Positions 31,751 through 34,324 of a stretch of 34,324 nt of DNA are shown piece after piece; within the stretch, counting starts at the first letter, position 1, and the number at the start of each line of letters is the position of its first letter. The translations under genes were made by a program, and so were the position numbers. Source of the stretch: Burkholderiales bacterium (GTDB lineage Bacteria > Pseudomonadota > Gammaproteobacteria > Burkholderiales > SG8-39); NCBI GenBank assembly GCA_017880775.1, contig JADGRQ010000039.1, positions 1-34,324 of the forward strand, given 5' to 3'. The notes under the pieces are model-generated. The model saw only the letters and a list, made by a program, of their open reading frames with translations. It made no database searches and was not told where the DNA came from.

Positions 31751-32824
31751 GTGCGAGTCCGACTGCCTTCTGTACTTTGCCTGCTCGGTGCCGCGTTTGC
31801 GTTGCCCGCCCTCGCCCAGAGCCTGCCACCCGGCCAGAAGGTCATCGTCTCGGCGGTCACGCAGGTGGCACCGACGGTGCCGCAGTACACGCGCGTTGAC
31901 GTGCCCCTGCTGCGCGACGAGACGCCGAAGAAAAGCGGCGGCCGCGTGGAATTCAACCTGAAGAGCTGGCCCGAGATGAACGTGCAGGGTCCGGAGGTCA
32001 TCCGGCTGGTGCGCTCCGGGCAGGTGGACCTCGGCGCCGCGCCGCTCACCACGGTTTCCGGCGATGTGCCCATTCTTGACGGGATAGATCTTGCCGGCCT
32101 GAATACGGAGATCGACCAGGCACGCAAGGTCGCTAACGCGCTTGTGCCGATCGCCAACAAGGACCTTGAGAGGATCGGCGTCAAGCTGGTCGCGACCTAT
32201 CCTTTCCCGGCGCAGGTATTCTTCTGCAGGAAACCGGTTGCGGGACTCGCCGATCTCAAGGGATTGAAGATTCGTACCAACGGACCTTCGGCGTCCGACG
32301 CGGTCAATTTTCTGGGCGGTCAACCTGCGGCGATCGCCTTTGGCGAGGTCTACACTGCGCTCGAGCGCGGCACGGTGGACTGTGCGATCACCGGCACCGG
32401 CAGCGGCAACGGCGTGAAGTGGTACGAGGTCACCACCCACCTCTATACGCTGACCACCGCCTTTTCGACTTCAGGTTACTTCGTCAATCTTGCGTGGTGG
32501 AACAAGCTCGATCCCGCGGTACGCGGCTTCCTCGAAAAGACCCTGGCCGGCGTCGAGGACGCGCAGTGGAAGCTTGGCGCAGAGGTGAGCCAGGACGGGA
32601 TCGACTGCAACATCGGCAACGCAGCGGGGTGCAAGATCCATACGCTCGTCAAGAACAAGCCGATGGTTCAGGTGAAGGCCACCGACGCCGATCGAGCGAA
32701 ACTGCGTGAAGCATTCTCGGCCGCGGTACTTCCTGCCTGGGTGAAGCGCTGCGGCGCGAGATGTGGTGATATCTACAATCAGGCGATCGCGCCGATTTCC
32801 GGCGTCAAGTACAGCGGTCAATAG
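31751..32824 (+). CDS. TRAP transporter receptor DctP (copy 1)
   Basis: A 357-residue periplasmic solute-binding protein of the DctP/TRAP family. The start is GTG 31751, preceded by an AGGAG site with seven-base spacing and followed by a signal peptide ending ALPALAQ. DctP marks are IRLVRSGQVDLGAAPLTTVS, the carboxylate-binding Arg region KIRTNGPSASD, and AIAFGEVYTALERGTVDCAI. Two Cys pairs near the end (DCNIGNAAGC and RCGARC) are shared with copy 2 and could form disulfides. It captures an organic acid for the DctQM permease, which begins at 33919. Typical length. Confidence 0.94.
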   Translation: MRVRLPSVLCLLGAAFALPALAQSLPPGQKVIVSAVTQVAPTVPQYTRVDVPLLRDETPKKSGGRVEFNLKSWPEMNVQGPEVIRLVRSGQVDLGAAPLTTVSGDVPILDGIDLAGLNTEIDQARKVANALVPIANKDLERIGVKLVATYPFPAQVFFCRKPVAGLADLKGLKIRTNGPSASDAVNFLGGQPAAIAFGEVYTALERGTVDCAITGTGSGNGVKWYEVTTHLYTLTTAFSTSGYFVNLAWWNKLDPAVRGFLEKTLAGVEDAQWKLGAEVSQDGIDCNIGNAAGCKIHTLVKNKPMVQVKATDADRAKLREAFSAAVLPAWVKRCGARCGDIYNQAIAPISGVKYSGQ

Positions 32825-32845
32825 CAACTCACCGGAGTCGACATC

Positions 32846-33922
32846 ATGCCTCGCAGTTTTCTCGCTTGCTCGCTCGCCGCGGTCGCGGGGCTCGTTGCGG
32901 GCACCGCATCCGCGCAAACGCTCCCGCCCGGCCCCAAGATCACCATTACCGCGGTAACCCAGCTCTCGCCGTCCTTGCCGCAATACAGCAAGGTCGACGT
33001 GCCGATGCTGCGCGAGCAGATGCCCGCGGCGAGCAACGGCCGCATCGAGTTCAACCTGAAGAGCTATCCGGAGATGAACGTGCAGGGTCCGGAGGTGATC
33101 CGCCTGGTGCGCTCGGGCCAGGTCGAAATCGGCGGTGCGCCGCTCACCACCGTTTCGGGCGACGTGCCTCTGCTCGATGGCTTCGATCTGCCGGGCCTGC
33201 ATACCAGCATGGAGCAGGTTCGGCGCACCGGGCAGGCATTGATGGCCACGGCGAACAGGGATCTGGAAAAGCTCGGCGTGAAAATCATCGCCACCAGCCC
33301 GTTCCCGGCGCAGGTGTTTTTCTGCAAGCGGCCGGTGTCCGGCATCGGCGACCTGAAGGGCCGCAAGATTCGCGTCGCCGGACCCTCGCAGGGCGATTTC
33401 CTCAACGCACTCGGCGCGCAGCCGGTGGCGATCGCGTTCGGCGAGGTGTACACCGCGCTCGAGCGCGGCACGGTCGATTGCGCGGTCACCGGCACCGGCA
33501 CCGGAAACGCACAGAAGTGGTACGAGGTCACGAGCCACCTCTACACGCTCGTCGCGTCATGGGGCATCTCGGGCTATATGGTCAACCTCGCGTGGTGGAA
33601 CAAGCTCGATCCCCAGGTGCGCACCTTCCTCGAAAACTATTTTGCGAAGCTGGAAGACGTGCAGTGGAAGCTCGGCGCCGATCTCACCCAGGACGGCATC
33701 GAGTGCAATGTCGGCAACGCCTCGGGATGCAAGATCTTCAACGTGCTCACCGACAAGAAGATGACGCTGGTGAAGCCTTCGGAAGCCGACAATGCGCGCG
33801 CGCGCCAGGTGCTCGTCGACGTGGTGCTGCCGAGCTGGGTCAAGCGCTGCGGCGCCAGGTGCGGCGACATTTTCAACGAGTTCGTGGCGCCGCTGACAGG
33901 CGTGAAGTACCGGGGCAATTGA
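32846..33922 (+). CDS. TRAP transporter receptor DctP (copy 2)
   Basis: A 358-residue paralog of the preceding protein, 21 bases downstream, with the same length and layout: signal peptide ending GTASAQ, then FNLKSYPEMNVQGPEVIRLV, KIRVAGPSQGD and AFGEVYTALERGTVDC. The two copies are highly similar in the binding-site blocks and differ most in the region equivalent to residues 105-130 and in the 220-235 loop, so they may bind different acids for one permease. The C-terminal Cys motifs (ECNVGNASGC, RCGARC) are conserved. The stop overlaps the DctQ TTG (TTGA). Confidence 0.94.
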   Translation: MPRSFLACSLAAVAGLVAGTASAQTLPPGPKITITAVTQLSPSLPQYSKVDVPMLREQMPAASNGRIEFNLKSYPEMNVQGPEVIRLVRSGQVEIGGAPLTTVSGDVPLLDGFDLPGLHTSMEQVRRTGQALMATANRDLEKLGVKIIATSPFPAQVFFCKRPVSGIGDLKGRKIRVAGPSQGDFLNALGAQPVAIAFGEVYTALERGTVDCAVTGTGTGNAQKWYEVTSHLYTLVASWGISGYMVNLAWWNKLDPQVRTFLENYFAKLEDVQWKLGADLTQDGIECNVGNASGCKIFNVLTDKKMTLVKPSEADNARARQVLVDVVLPSWVKRCGARCGDIFNEFVAPLTGVKYRGN

Positions 33923-34324
33923 GCGTGGCAACCGCGGCCGCTTTACAGGTGGTCGGCAAGGCGAACCGTCTGATCGATGCCCTCGCGCGGCTGATGAACC
34001 GCTGCGCCGGCTGGCTGTTCGTGCTATGCGCGCTGTTCATCACGTTCGACGTCCTGGCGCGGAAATTTCTCGGTTTTTCGTCGCAATCGACCACCGAGCT
34101 GTCCGGCTACATGCTGGGGGTCGGCATCGCCTGGGGGCTCGCGGGCGCGCTTGAGGCGCGCACTCACGTGCGCATCGACATCCTGATCCAGAAGATTCCG
34201 CCGCAGTATCGCGGTTACCTGCACTGGGTCGCGCTCGCGACGCTGACGGTGTTTGCCGGGTTCCTGCTCTACGGCGCATGGCATACGACCATGGAGTCCT
34301 GGGATTTCAAGGCCACCGACAACA
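33919..34324 (+). CDS. TRAP transporter small permease DctQ (partial)
   Basis: The N-terminal part of the four-helix small permease subunit; it runs off the right edge. Helix 1 lies near residues 28-45 (WLFVLCALFITFDVLARKFLG), and the family block WGLAGALEARTHVRIDIL follows helix 2, then the basic loop and a third helix (LATLTVFAGFLLYGA). The likely start is TTG 33919, overlapping the DctP stop as TTGA; GTG 33925 in the same frame is the alternative. With the two DctP genes it forms one TRAP operon; DctM is expected next, outside the window. Confidence 0.9.
   Translation, partial: MSVATAAALQVVGKANRLIDALARLMNRCAGWLFVLCALFITFDVLARKFLGFSSQSTTELSGYMLGVGIAWGLAGALEARTHVRIDILIQKIPPQYRGYLHWVALATLTVFAGFLLYGAWHTTMESWDFKATDN

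Noticed and set aside
31633-32184. Long upstream extension of the antitoxin frame
   Set aside because: It runs antisense to the DctP gene and has no similarity to the antitoxin family.
1-34324. tRNA, rRNA, CRISPR or prophage elements
   Set aside because: No cloverleaf-like sequences, regular spacer arrays, integrases or transposases were recognised on either strand; very short elements could still be missed by eye.

Overview
The window is GC-rich DNA, roughly two thirds G+C by eye, densely coding and rich in GTG and TTG starts. It most likely comes from a betaproteobacterium of the Burkholderiales type. The evidence is a Bug-type tricarboxylate receptor, a DUF3563 protein, a TAXI receptor, tandem DctP proteins, a Sox/flavocytochrome c cluster and EgtB. 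No rRNA, tRNA, CRISPR array, transposase or phage gene was seen.

Layout. 1-2250: the 5' part of a molybdopterin hydroxylase large subunit and its 2Fe-2S subunit (minus strand), divergent from a Bug receptor. 2250-4600: a block of visibly lower GC with a PLD-like protein, an unknown exported protein and a Rap1a/Tai-like protein. 4613-6336: a CGNR regulator divergent from a VOC protein across a promoter with two palindromes, then an internally deleted SRPBCC gene and a broken toxin-antitoxin pair. 6368-12546: a continuous minus-strand run made of a second molybdopterin hydroxylase pair, a small cytochrome c, the flavocytochrome c flavoprotein, soxX, soxY, soxZ and soxA. 12631-18403: epoxide hydrolase (minus), then a Spy-like protein, a rhomboid protease, a membrane-anchored TAXI protein and a PAS-GAF-PAS-GGDEF cyclase (plus). 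18477-23058: two divergent MFS transporters, a GNAT protein, a DUF3563 protein and a GcvA-like LysR regulator. 23191-25579: SDR, aldo/keto reductase, DUF4286-like protein and a small exported Lys/Ala-rich protein with a textbook terminator. 25678-31632: an eight-gene minus-strand unit of antitoxin, ParE/RelE toxin, MATE pump, HutD/Ves, DUF1445, SCO, EgtB and a methyltransferase, with almost no gaps. 31751-34324: a TRAP transporter locus with two tandem DctP receptors and the start of DctQ.

How the parts work together. The Sox block encodes periplasmic proteins that load reduced sulfur onto SoxYZ (SoxAX) and oxidise sulfide (flavocytochrome c), but soxB and soxCD are absent here. The two molybdopterin hydroxylase pairs are close paralogs. 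Points most worth a second look: the EgtB-SCO-methyltransferase group without EgtD, the toxin-antitoxin module coupled to a MATE pump, the SoxY with an altered carrier arm, a PIN toxin gene broken by an exact 11-bp tandem duplication, an SRPBCC gene with a clean in-frame deletion, and three operon junctions that use TTGA stop/start overlaps.
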